Positions 1 to 7,986 of a stretch of 64,000 nucleotides of DNA are shown in pieces (within the stretch, counting starts at the first letter, position 1; the number at the start of each line of letters is the position of its first letter). A model generated the notes under the pieces. That model was not told the origin of the DNA, did no database searches, and was given only the letters and a program-made list of their open reading frames with translations. Location of the stretch: assembly GCA_019115845.1 (NCBI GenBank), contig DXCU01000030.1:1-64000 (forward strand), in the 5' to 3' direction. The position numbers were made by a program, and so were the translations under genes. The stretch comes from Candidatus Rubneribacter avistercoris. GTDB lineage: Bacteria > Actinomycetota > Coriobacteriia > Coriobacteriales > Eggerthellaceae.

Positions 1-2
1 TA

Positions 3-281
3 CGCTCCCTTCAAGGAAAGAATCCTGCTAAATATTCGTACCTACTTCTTATGTTCGTTGTAATAGGGATGACGGCATTTTTAGGGCAAGAAGGCTCTAT
101 GTATTCGTTCTCTTTTTTGCTGGTAGCTCCACTGATCTCTTATTGTTTGGGATCGCTTTCTGTTGAAGACCGCATATCAGGAATCGAATTTTCGCGCAGA
201 GATGATCCAAGACTTCTCGGTGTACATAAAAGAAAAACCAAGAGTCATTCAAAGTGGTATTTGGCGGAAGGAGTGAGTTAG
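3..281 (+). CDS. C-terminal fragment of a membrane protein (partial)
   Basis: The reading frame is open from the left edge to the TAG at 279-281, so this is the 3' end of a gene that starts outside the window. About 92 residues are visible. They include a hydrophobic stretch followed by a basic, hydrophilic tail ending near KSHSKWYLAEGVS. Its place two bases before a glycosyltransferase, at the head of a polysaccharide locus, would suit a repeat-unit polymerase or ligase (Wzy/WaaL type). The visible part carries no diagnostic motif, so that role is only a guess from position. Confidence 0.6.
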   Translation, partial: RSLQGKNPAKYSYLLLMFVVIGMTAFLGQEGSMYSFSFLLVAPLISYCLGSLSVEDRISGIEFSRRDDPRLLGVHKRKTKSHSKWYLAEGVS

Positions 282-283
282 AA

Positions 284-1519
284 ATGAAAATACTTTACGT
301 GGCTACAGCGTATGCGGGGCTCGATTCCCTTTTGTTTGAAAGGGCTTATCGTATTGACGGGCTACCTCCCCAAACAAAAGTTTTGAGGGCATTTATTGAA
401 AGGGGAGACGAAGTTGAGATGCTTATCCATGTCGATGGTCAGAAACGACCTCTTTCTATTGCGTGCGATTGGCTAAAAAAGGCTCAATCTATCCAAGTGA
501 TTTTTCGAGGTGACAAGGTGTGGGACAAGCTTCTATTTATCAGATCTATGGACAAAATCGTGAAGACTTCCCTCAAGGAGAAAGAATTCAATTTTGTCTA
601 TCTGGTTGGTGATGCTTGTGTTAACGGCGCCAAGTATGCGCATCGGGCAGGCGTGCCGTGTGGGCAACGGTTATTCGGTAGTTATGTGAAATGGATGCTT
701 GCACAGCATAGTAAAATCTGGTGTGTGTTGTTTCATTATCCGCGTGTTGCTCCCTTTTTTACGAAAAAAAGTTTTCTCCTTATGACTAAAGATGGATCGG
801 ATTTCGAGGGTACCTTACAGAGACTCGGCATCGAACAACCTTTCTATGATGCATATGAATGGACGAATGGGGTATGTTTTCCAAGCAAAGATGAGGAGTC
901 TTTGCAGATGCAAGATTGTCCTAAAACATACTTGTTCTGCGGATCGCGTTTGGAACGTATCAAAGGGCAAAAAACTTGTATAGAGGTATTAAGGTTATTG
1001 CATGAACGAGGGTATCAAGACATTCATCTCGTTCTTGCTGGCAGGGTAAGCGAACCTGGATTTGATGATGAATTGCGTGAGGATGCAAAGCGCTACAATT
1101 TAGAAAGCAAAGTGCATTTTCTTGGCTCTGTGCCGCAGCATCAAGTATGGCTTTGGGCGAAAAACGCTTTAGCAACTCTCGCTTTCAATTCGTATTCTAA
1201 TCGGGGTAATGCAACTATAGAAGCATTAGCTGTTGGTGCTGTGGTGATCGTACCAAAGACTGATATATGGATGGACGATTTAGTGATAGATGAAAAAACT
1301 GGTTTTCGAGTGGAGGGCGCCCTTGATGCGGCAGATCGCATCGAGCGCATTATGAAAAACCCCGAGTATTCTGCATCTATTCGGCAGAACGCACAAGAGC
1401 AGACGCGAAAGATCATACCCTCTTGGGAACAACGTATCAAAATGGAACTCGATCTTGTTGATTCGTACGTGTTTCCGGAAAAAAGAGAACTACGTGCTGA
1501 TTTCCCAAAACTGAGATAG
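284..1519 (+). CDS. GT4-family glycosyltransferase
   Basis: A 411-residue cytoplasmic or membrane-associated glycosyltransferase, predicted to transfer a sugar from a nucleotide donor onto a growing polysaccharide repeat. The N-terminal half starts MKILYVATAYAG, as in GT-B enzymes. The C-terminal half holds the Glycos_transf_1 domain: a donor-site strand with CGSRLERIKGQ, LVLAGRV, VHFLGSV, and a terminal NATIEALAVGAVVIVPKT segment that resembles the EAxAxGxPVI region of GT4 enzymes. The usual first glutamate of the EX7E motif is not evident. I chose the ATG at 284 because GGAAGGAG lies just upstream and the previous gene stops at 281. An in-frame GTG at 254 would overlap that gene. Donor and acceptor cannot be read from the sequence. 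Confidence 0.85.
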   Translation: MKILYVATAYAGLDSLLFERAYRIDGLPPQTKVLRAFIERGDEVEMLIHVDGQKRPLSIACDWLKKAQSIQVIFRGDKVWDKLLFIRSMDKIVKTSLKEKEFNFVYLVGDACVNGAKYAHRAGVPCGQRLFGSYVKWMLAQHSKIWCVLFHYPRVAPFFTKKSFLLMTKDGSDFEGTLQRLGIEQPFYDAYEWTNGVCFPSKDEESLQMQDCPKTYLFCGSRLERIKGQKTCIEVLRLLHERGYQDIHLVLAGRVSEPGFDDELREDAKRYNLESKVHFLGSVPQHQVWLWAKNALATLAFNSYSNRGNATIEALAVGAVVIVPKTDIWMDDLVIDEKTGFRVEGALDAADRIERIMKNPEYSASIRQNAQEQTRKIIPSWEQRIKMELDLVDSYVFPEKRELRADFPKLR

Positions 1520-1579
1520 AGAGTAATTTGGACTGTGGTCTAATACGCAGCAAGAGTCACATGAGAGGAACTTTGAAAA

Positions 1580-2896
1580 ATGAATAGCGAAACTATCAAA
1601 CAAAAAATCTCCGCCCATACCCTTGTATGCGGCACGATTGGCCTTGGATATGTAGGGTTGCCCTTGGCGGTAGAAAAAGCCAAGGCGGGGTTTCGAACTA
1701 TTGGTTTTGATGTGCAGGCCGAAAAAGTGGACATGGTCAATCGCGGCGAGAACTACATAGGGGATGTAGTGCAAGAAGACCTTACAGCGCTTGTCGAGTG
1801 CGGCATGCTCGAAGCTACGACCGATTTCTCACGTGTTACCGAGTGTGACTTTGTAGCCATCTGTGTTCCCACCCCTCTTGATGCGCACCAACAGCCCGAC
1901 ACCTCCTACATGGAAATCTCAGCGTGTGAAGTGGCACCGTATCTTAAAGAAGGTGCTATGGTGGTGTTGGAGTCCACCACCTATCCCGGCACTACCGAAG
2001 AGCTTATCAAGCCTATCCTGGAGGCAGGTTCTAGTATGAAATGCGGTGAGGGTTTCTACCTTGGTTTTAGTCCCGAGCGGGTAGATCCTGGCAACCTCAT
2101 CTACAAGACAAAAAACACCCCCAAGGTGGTAGGAGCCATTGGGGAAGAAGCACTAGACCTTATAGCGTCGGTCTATGAAGCGGTGCTCGAAGGAGGAGTC
2201 ACGCGGGTGTCTTCTCCTGCGGTAGCCGAGATGGAAAAAATCCTTGAGAATACCTACAGAAACGTCAATATTGGACTGGTAAATGAAATGGCTATGCTGT
2301 GTGATCGCATGGGTATTGATGTATGGGAAGTCATTGATGCGGCTAAAACCAAGCCTTACGGGTTTACCGCCTTCTACCCAGGCCCTGGCCTTGGGGGGCA
2401 CTGTATTCCCCTTGACCCTTACTATCTTTCCTGGAAAGCGCGTGAGTATGGCTTTCATACCTCGATGATAGAGGCATCCATGACAGTAAACGACGGCATG
2501 CCCGAGTGGGTAGCTTCTCGCGTGGCGCGTATTCTTAACCGCGAGGGAAAAGCTGTGAAGGATTCGCGGGTGCTTGTCTTAGGTGTGGCCTACAAGCAAG
2601 ACATTGATGACTATAGGGAAAGTCCTGCGCTGCGGGTAATTGAGCGGCTTGAGGTACGAGGAGCGCGCGTGAGCTACTTTGACCCATGGGTGCCGCGATA
2701 CTGTTACAAAGGCACAGAAAACCATTCTCTTCCACACCTTACGGCCGAGGCAATTGCTTCGGCCGATATTGTTTTGGTCACTTGTGCTCACACCAACGTT
2801 GATTACGCACTTGTACAACGCCACGCCAAAGCCATTCTTGACACAAAGAATGCCATGAAAGATGTCTTTCCTTGCGACAACATCGAGGTGCTCTAA
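1580..2896 (+). CDS. wbpA: UDP-N-acetyl-D-glucosamine 6-dehydrogenase (WbpA/WecC type)
   Basis: A 438-residue nucleotide-sugar dehydrogenase that oxidises C6 of a UDP-HexNAc to the uronic acid with two NAD+. The NAD-binding motif GLGYVGLP sits at residues 21-28. The central domain contains the ESTTYPGTT and SPERVDPG signatures. The catalytic cysteine is in GGHCIPLDPYYLSW at about C275. The C-terminal UDP-binding domain has VLVLGVAYKQDIDDYRESPA. Length is normal for the WbpA/TviB/WecC group. It abuts a UDP-GlcNAc 2-epimerase at 2897 and is followed by WbpB- and WbpE-like genes, so UDP-GlcNAc is the most likely substrate, giving UDP-GlcNAcA. UDP-ManNAc (WecC) cannot be excluded from sequence alone. 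Confidence 0.9.
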   Translation: MNSETIKQKISAHTLVCGTIGLGYVGLPLAVEKAKAGFRTIGFDVQAEKVDMVNRGENYIGDVVQEDLTALVECGMLEATTDFSRVTECDFVAICVPTPLDAHQQPDTSYMEISACEVAPYLKEGAMVVLESTTYPGTTEELIKPILEAGSSMKCGEGFYLGFSPERVDPGNLIYKTKNTPKVVGAIGEEALDLIASVYEAVLEGGVTRVSSPAVAEMEKILENTYRNVNIGLVNEMAMLCDRMGIDVWEVIDAAKTKPYGFTAFYPGPGLGGHCIPLDPYYLSWKAREYGFHTSMIEASMTVNDGMPEWVASRVARILNREGKAVKDSRVLVLGVAYKQDIDDYRESPALRVIERLEVRGARVSYFDPWVPRYCYKGTENHSLPHLTAEAIASADIVLVTCAHTNVDYALVQRHAKAILDTKNAMKDVFPCDNIEVL

Positions 2897-4000
2897 ATGG
2901 GTCGTAAAGTAAACATTCTCACGGTGGTGGGGGCGCGGCCGCAGTTCATTAAAGCATCTGTTTTGTCGAGGTCATTTGCTGGTATGGCGGGCATTGAGGA
3001 ATCCATCGTTCATACCGGTCAGCACTTTGATCGCAACATGTCTGATCTGTTTTTTGAGGAACTGGGAATACCGGATCCTGATGTGAATCTAGGGATTTCA
3101 GGCGGAAGCCATGCAGAGATGACTGCGCGGATGCTTGTTGCGCTTGAGCGCGTTATGAGAGAGCGGAGTCCTGATATGGTGCTCGTGTACGGGGATACTA
3201 ACTCAACGTTGGCGGCTTCTCTTGCCGCTGCCAAGCTGCATATGCCCTTGTGCCACGCAGAAGCGGGGTTTCGCACCCACTGCCGTACGAACCCCGAGGA
3301 GGTGAACAGGATATGTACCGATCACCTTGCCTCCCTTAATTTCGCGCCTACGCCACAGAGTATAGATAATCTGATTGCTGAGGGATTGGGAGAGGTCTCT
3401 TCGTTTACAGGGGATCTTATGTATGACGCTTTTCAGCACGCGCGCAGTAATGCCGGATATAAAAAGGTGACACTCGCCAAGTTTGACGGGGCTGAGATTG
3501 TTGTGCCTACCCGATATGTTTATCTTACCTGCCATCGCGAGGAGAACGACTCAGATGCGACGTTGTGTGAGGTTGTGACGGCTGCCAATAGGTTCGATGT
3601 TCCTGTGATCTATCCTGTGCATCCGCGCGTAAGAGATAAAGTATCTCGTTTAGTAGAAGAGCTGAGCGCGAATAATGTACTGCTCGTTCGGCCGGTTGGC
3701 TATTTTGAAAGTGTCAGCCTGACAGCAGGCGCCGATTTGGTGGTCACGGATTCAGGCGGTTTACAGCGCGAGGCGTTTTATGCCCAAGTGAAGTGCGTAA
3801 CGCTTTTGCCTTTCCCAAGCGCCGATGAGACACTACGCGATGATCGCAATACTCTTGTTTCTCAGGTTACTGCAGAAAAAATTTTAGAAGCGGCTCGCGT
3901 TGAACAGACCGTGAATCCCTCGTATAGGCCCTTTGGGCAAGGAGATGCTGCAGAAAAGATGGTGGAGCGTATTGTTGAATTTTTCGAGAGAGGGGAGTAG
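2897..4000 (+). CDS. wecB: Non-hydrolysing UDP-GlcNAc(-uronate) 2-epimerase (WecB/WbpI family)
   Basis: A 367-residue enzyme of the UDP-GlcNAc 2-epimerase family that inverts C2 to give the manno sugar. Diagnostic segments are VGARPQFIKASVL near the N-terminus, HTGQHFDRNMSD, YGDTNST, LCHAEAGFRT with NPEEVNR, the GDLMYDAF loop, and the UDP-binding DSGGLQREAF near the C-terminus. The ATG follows the stop of the dehydrogenase with no gap, so the two are translationally linked. With WbpA, WbpB and WbpE neighbours it could act on the modified uronic acid, as WbpI does, rather than on free UDP-GlcNAc. The sequence does not decide between the two. Confidence 0.9.
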   Translation: MGRKVNILTVVGARPQFIKASVLSRSFAGMAGIEESIVHTGQHFDRNMSDLFFEELGIPDPDVNLGISGGSHAEMTARMLVALERVMRERSPDMVLVYGDTNSTLAASLAAAKLHMPLCHAEAGFRTHCRTNPEEVNRICTDHLASLNFAPTPQSIDNLIAEGLGEVSSFTGDLMYDAFQHARSNAGYKKVTLAKFDGAEIVVPTRYVYLTCHREENDSDATLCEVVTAANRFDVPVIYPVHPRVRDKVSRLVEELSANNVLLVRPVGYFESVSLTAGADLVVTDSGGLQREAFYAQVKCVTLLPFPSADETLRDDRNTLVSQVTAEKILEAARVEQTVNPSYRPFGQGDAAEKMVERIVEFFERGE

Positions 4001-4008
4001 AAGTAGCC

Positions 4009-5085
4009 ATGAACTACGCACTCATCGGCTGTGGTCGCATCGCGGTCAACCACGTAAAAGCCGCTACGAGCAACAATTTCAATATCGTGGCGTTTTGTGA
4101 CATCGACTCTTCTAAATTCGATATCATGCTGAACAAAGCCGATTGCGGTAACTTCCCGCAAACCGCTCGCTATACCGACTATCGCCGTATGCTTGCTGAT
4201 CATCCCGAGATCGAACTTGTCTCCATTGCCACAGAAAGCGGAAGCCACGCAGCTATCGCGCTTGACTGCATTGAAGCGGGCAAACACGTGATCATCGAAA
4301 AACCCATCGCGCTTTCTATGGCTGATGCGGATGGGATTGTGCGCCGGGCCGCTGAAGCAGACGTGAGAGTTGCGGCGTGTCATCAAAACCGCTTCAACCC
4401 AGCGGTGGTTCAAACCAGAAAGGCGCTAGAGAGTGGCCGGTTTGGGCGCATGAGCCACGGATCTATCTGCGTGCGGTGGAATCGCAACAAAGGTTACTAC
4501 GATCAAGCTCCTTGGCGTGGCACTTGGGCAGAGGATGGCGGGTGTCTGATGAACCAATGCATCCATGGCATCGACCTTTTGCGTTGGATGATGGGAGGCA
4601 AGATCTCTTCTGTATACGCCCAAACGCGCCAGTGTTTTCACAACTATTTGGAAGCAGAAGACGTTGGGGTGGCGGTTCTGTCGTTTGAGGATGGGTCTGT
4701 CGGTCTTATTGAGGGTACGGTAAATGTTTACCCTAAAAACCTTGAAGAGACACTATGTCTGTTTGGGGAGAGAGGTACGGTGAAGGTTGGCGGCACCTCC
4801 ACCAACGAGATTGCGGTATGGGATTTTGCCGATACGCGTGAGGAAGATACCCAGATTCGCACCTTACGTGAAGTCACATCAAACGTCTATGGCAACGGAC
4901 ACACTGCACTCTTTGCCGATATGGCAGAGGCAATCCGTGAGAGTCGCGCACCTGCGGTGGATGCGCGTGCAGGCCGAGACGCCTTAGAAGTCGTGCTTGC
5001 CATCTATAAAAGCCAAAAGACGGGTATGCCGGTAGAACTTCCTTTACAAAAGTTCGCAAGTACCGATATGGAGGGGGAGTTTTAG
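4009..5085 (+). CDS. wbpB: Gfo/Idh/MocA oxidoreductase, WbpB-like UDP-GlcNAcA 3-dehydrogenase
   Basis: A 358-residue NAD-dependent sugar oxidoreductase. The Rossmann motif GCGRIAVNH is at residues 7-15 and the family EKP motif at 97-99. The substrate domain has VRWNR, YYDQAPWRGTW and DGGCLMNQCIHGIDLLRW, a pattern typical of WbpB/WlbA, which oxidise C3 of UDP-GlcNAcA to the 3-keto sugar with tightly bound NAD. The 3-keto product would be the substrate for the WbpE-like aminotransferase at 6847. It lies 8 bases after the epimerase and is followed directly by the formyltransferase. I am confident of the family; the precise substrate is inferred from the gene set. Confidence 0.87.
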   Translation: MNYALIGCGRIAVNHVKAATSNNFNIVAFCDIDSSKFDIMLNKADCGNFPQTARYTDYRRMLADHPEIELVSIATESGSHAAIALDCIEAGKHVIIEKPIALSMADADGIVRRAAEADVRVAACHQNRFNPAVVQTRKALESGRFGRMSHGSICVRWNRNKGYYDQAPWRGTWAEDGGCLMNQCIHGIDLLRWMMGGKISSVYAQTRQCFHNYLEAEDVGVAVLSFEDGSVGLIEGTVNVYPKNLEETLCLFGERGTVKVGGTSTNEIAVWDFADTREEDTQIRTLREVTSNVYGNGHTALFADMAEAIRESRAPAVDARAGRDALEVVLAIYKSQKTGMPVELPLQKFASTDMEGEF

Positions 5086-5844
5086 ATGCGCTGTGTGCTG
5101 TTCACCAAACCCAAGCCAGTCACACTTTCTCTACTCAAACACATGGTTGAGTCGGGAGACGAGGTGGAGGCGGTCATCTTGTACGGTGCTGAGCGCTACA
5201 TAGATACTCCGCTTGTGGCCTATGCGCGCGAACATGCGGTACCTATTGTGGACTTTGTCGTGTGCGATGAGTTTTTTGACCGCTTTTCCGTGCGTGAATT
5301 AGATGCAATCTGGTGTTGTACTTTCCCAAGACTTATACGTGAGGAATGGATAGGCAAAGCGGATGTGGCTGTAAATTTTCACGGTGCACCTTTGCCAGAG
5401 TATCGCGGTGTGTTTGCTTACAACTTTGCTATCTTAAACGGTGATGATGTATTCGGAGTTACGGCGCATCTGATGAACGGGTCGTTTGATACAGGTGACA
5501 TTGTGGAGGTGGAGCGCTTTTCTTACGATTGCGCGAGTGGCAGTGTCGCCGAATTGGTGGCATTGTCCGACGAGCATATACTGGCCCTTTTCAGGCGCGT
5601 GCACGAACAACTCAAACAAAATGGGTGTTTGACAGCCGTGCCACAAGACCTCTCGTGTGGACACTACTACAGCCGCGATGATTTCGAGGAAGCAAAGCGG
5701 ATACCGCCAGGTGCCTCTGCTGCGGACGTTGAGCGCAGAATCCGCGCGTTTTGGTACCCGCCGTATGAGGGAGCCTATAGAGAGGTGGAAGGGGAGCGCT
5801 TTTATCCGGTGACAAGGGAGATTCTTCGTGAGCTTGGACAGTAG
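5086..5844 (+). CDS. Sugar N-formyltransferase (formyl-THF dependent)
   Basis: A 252-residue protein of the formyl_trans_N family (methionyl-tRNA formyltransferase and sugar N-formyltransferases such as VioF). The catalytic triad expected for the fold is present: N97 and H99 in NFHGAPLPEYRG, and D138 in SFDTGDIV. The C-terminal part, about 200-252, resembles the small beta-domain and keeps FWYPPYEGAY. It is too short and in the wrong context for tRNA formylation. Between WbpB- and WbpE-like genes it is expected to formylate the new 3-amino group of the UDP-amino-uronate, in place of the WbpD acetyltransferase. The start follows the previous stop directly. The next gene begins 17 bases before this one ends. 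Confidence 0.82.
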   Translation: MRCVLFTKPKPVTLSLLKHMVESGDEVEAVILYGAERYIDTPLVAYAREHAVPIVDFVVCDEFFDRFSVRELDAIWCCTFPRLIREEWIGKADVAVNFHGAPLPEYRGVFAYNFAILNGDDVFGVTAHLMNGSFDTGDIVEVERFSYDCASGSVAELVALSDEHILALFRRVHEQLKQNGCLTAVPQDLSCGHYYSRDDFEEAKRIPPGASAADVERRIRAFWYPPYEGAYREVEGERFYPVTREILRELGQ

Positions 5845-6847
5845 AACCCCTGTATTGCATGGAATGCGTGATGAGGCCCTTGTGCGCAAGGATCGCTATG
5901 AGCAGTTTTGCGAGCGTGTGTATGTGCCTCTCTATTCCAAGCCCTGGTGGATGGATGCGGTATGTGGGTCAGAGAACTGGGACGTGTGGCTTTATGAAGA
6001 GGGCGGGCACATTGCAGCGGCTATGCCCTACTATCTGGAGGAGCGAAAGTATGGACTCTACATTACCAAGCCGCCTCTCACCCAGAACAATGGCATTGTG
6101 TTTGATCATCCCGTGGGTGCCGGCATTGTGGCGCGCGCGAAGTTTGAGGAGAAGGTTGTACGTGCTGCGATGGCGCACGTTGACTCGCTTGGTCTTGCGG
6201 TCTATGAACAGCAGTTTCCAACAAGCTATATCACTTGGCTTCCGCACTCGTGGTGTGGGTGTGCGGCTCTGCCGCGCTACACTTATGTGATTAAAGACAC
6301 TTCTGACCTTGATTCAGTGTGGCAGGGTATGTCGTCGAGCTATCGGAAAAACGTGAAGAAAGGGCGGCGCAATCTCGCTTCTGTAGGTGAGCTTGATCGG
6401 GAGCGTTTTTGGATAGAGCACGCAAAGGTGTTTGAGCGCCAAAACCTCCCTGTTCCGTTTTCCCGCACGATGTGGACGCGTTTGTTTGACGCAGCATATG
6501 CAGCTCAGTCTGGGCGAGCTTTGTGCGCTGTAACAGGTGACGGGCAAGTGGCAAGCGTGCTGTTTTTGGTATGGGACGAGAGACGCATGTATCACCTTCT
6601 TGGTGGCACGATGCCAGGCTTTAGCGGACTCGAGACTTACAACGCGCTTACGTGGACAGGAATTGAACTTGCTCACGAAAAAGGTCTCGCTTACGACTTC
6701 GAAGGCTCAATGATTGAGCGCATCGCAAAATCATTCAGGGAGTTCGGCGGAACGCCCGAGCTGTACTTCCGCATCCGCAAGGTCTATAGCCCCGAGGTCG
6801 TTCGTATGGAGGCCGAACAGCATGTTTCCCGATTGGAGGTTTCTTAG
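5828..6847 (+). CDS. FemAB/GNAT-fold acyl- or aminoacyl-transferase-like protein
   Basis: A 339-residue protein resembling the FemAB / Acetyltransf_6 GNAT families. Visible features are the N-terminal SKPWWMDAVCG, a central SSSYRKNVKKGRRN segment typical of this fold, and a C-terminal acyl-CoA- or aminoacyl-binding half with YHLLGGTMPGFSGLETYNAL and YDFEGSMIERIAKSFREFGG. Such proteins in polysaccharide loci are thought to attach acyl or amino-acid groups to amino sugars; the actual donor here is unknown. It starts with GTG, preceded by AGGGAG, and overlaps both neighbours (17 bases upstream, 1 base downstream), so it belongs to the same transcript. Confidence 0.72.
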   Translation: MSLDSRTPVLHGMRDEALVRKDRYEQFCERVYVPLYSKPWWMDAVCGSENWDVWLYEEGGHIAAAMPYYLEERKYGLYITKPPLTQNNGIVFDHPVGAGIVARAKFEEKVVRAAMAHVDSLGLAVYEQQFPTSYITWLPHSWCGCAALPRYTYVIKDTSDLDSVWQGMSSSYRKNVKKGRRNLASVGELDRERFWIEHAKVFERQNLPVPFSRTMWTRLFDAAYAAQSGRALCAVTGDGQVASVLFLVWDERRMYHLLGGTMPGFSGLETYNALTWTGIELAHEKGLAYDFEGSMIERIAKSFREFGGTPELYFRIRKVYSPEVVRMEAEQHVSRLEVS

Positions 6848-7983
6848 TGGAGTTCAGAGATTTGGGCGCGCAGTACGCCGCCTTGAAGGACGACGTCGAC
6901 GTGGGCATTGTCCGCGTTCTGGGAAGCGGGCGGTTCGTCGGCGGGCCGGAGGTGGCTGCGCTGGAGCGCGAGCTTGCCGAATACGTTGGCGTAAAGCACT
7001 GCATAACTTGCGGAAACGGCACTGACGCGTTGCAGCTCGCACTCATGGCGTGGGGCGTGGGGCCGGGCGACGCTGTCGTCGTGCCTGATTTCACGTTCTT
7101 CTCGTCGGGCGAGGTGGTTGCCGCCGTGGGCGCGACGCCTGTGTTCGCCGACGTGCTGGAGGGCACGTTCAACCTCGATCCTGCGCAAATTGCGCCTGCG
7201 TGCGCGGCGGCGCGGGGGGCGGGGCTTTCTCCTAAGGCGGCGGTCGCGGTGGATTTATTCGGCCTGCCTGCCGACTATGCGGCGATCTGCGCGGCGTGCG
7301 AGGCCGAGGGCCTGCTGCTGCTGGAGGACGGCGCGCAGGGCTTTGGCGGCGATGTGGGCGGGCGCCGCGCGTGCTCGTTTGGCGACATATCGACCACCAG
7401 CTTCTTTCCCGCCAAACCCCTCGGCTGCTACGGCGACGGCGGCGCGGTGTTCGCCGACGACGACAGGTGGACGGAGCTGGTTCGCAGCTACGCCGTGCAC
7501 GGCAAGGGCACCATGAAGTACGACAATGTGCGCGTGGGTATGAACAGCCGCTTGGACGCTGTGCAGGCGGCCGTGCTGCGTGCCAAGCTGGCAGCGTTTT
7601 CCACCGAGGTCGACGCGGTGAACGAGCGCGCGCAGTGGTACGGCGAGCTGCTGGCGGATGCGGAGGGCGAGCTGGGACTCCGGTTGCCGTGCGTACCAGA
7701 GGGCTTCGGCAGCTCGTGGGCGCAGTACACGGTCGTTTTGCCCGAGAGCTTCAACCGCGATGCCCTGCAAGCAAAACTCAAAGAGCGCGACATCCCCACC
7801 ATGGTCTACTATCCCAAACCCATGCACGAACAAGAAGCATTCGCAGGCGCCTGCCTCACCACCTCTGGCGCTTGTCCGACAACCAAGAGCCTCTGCCAGC
7901 GTGTCTTGAGCCTACCCATGGGACCGTACTTGTCGCAGGCGGACATCGAGCGTGTAGCAGCGGCATTGGGGAGCATGCTCTAA
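6847..7983 (+). CDS. wbpE: DegT/DnrJ/EryC1 sugar 3-aminotransferase (WbpE-like)
   Basis: A 378-residue PLP-dependent sugar aminotransferase. The N-terminus FRDLGAQYAALKDDV, the substrate loop GSGRFVGGPEV and the cofactor loop CGNGTDALQLAL match the WbpE/WlbC group. The PLP lysine is K190 in FFPAKPLGCYGDGGA, and the DGAQGFGG aspartate binds the pyridine nitrogen. It would transaminate the WbpB product (3-keto UDP-GlcNAcA) with glutamate. GTG at 6847 overlaps the preceding TAG by one base. The first 900 bases are clearly richer in G+C than the genes on either side, and the last 240 bases fall back toward the locus average, so it may have a different history from its neighbours. Confidence 0.9.
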   Translation: MEFRDLGAQYAALKDDVDVGIVRVLGSGRFVGGPEVAALERELAEYVGVKHCITCGNGTDALQLALMAWGVGPGDAVVVPDFTFFSSGEVVAAVGATPVFADVLEGTFNLDPAQIAPACAAARGAGLSPKAAVAVDLFGLPADYAAICAACEAEGLLLLEDGAQGFGGDVGGRRACSFGDISTTSFFPAKPLGCYGDGGAVFADDDRWTELVRSYAVHGKGTMKYDNVRVGMNSRLDAVQAAVLRAKLAAFSTEVDAVNERAQWYGELLADAEGELGLRLPCVPEGFGSSWAQYTVVLPESFNRDALQAKLKERDIPTMVYYPKPMHEQEAFAGACLTTSGACPTTKSLCQRVLSLPMGPYLSQADIERVAAALGSML

Positions 7984-7986
7984 AGC

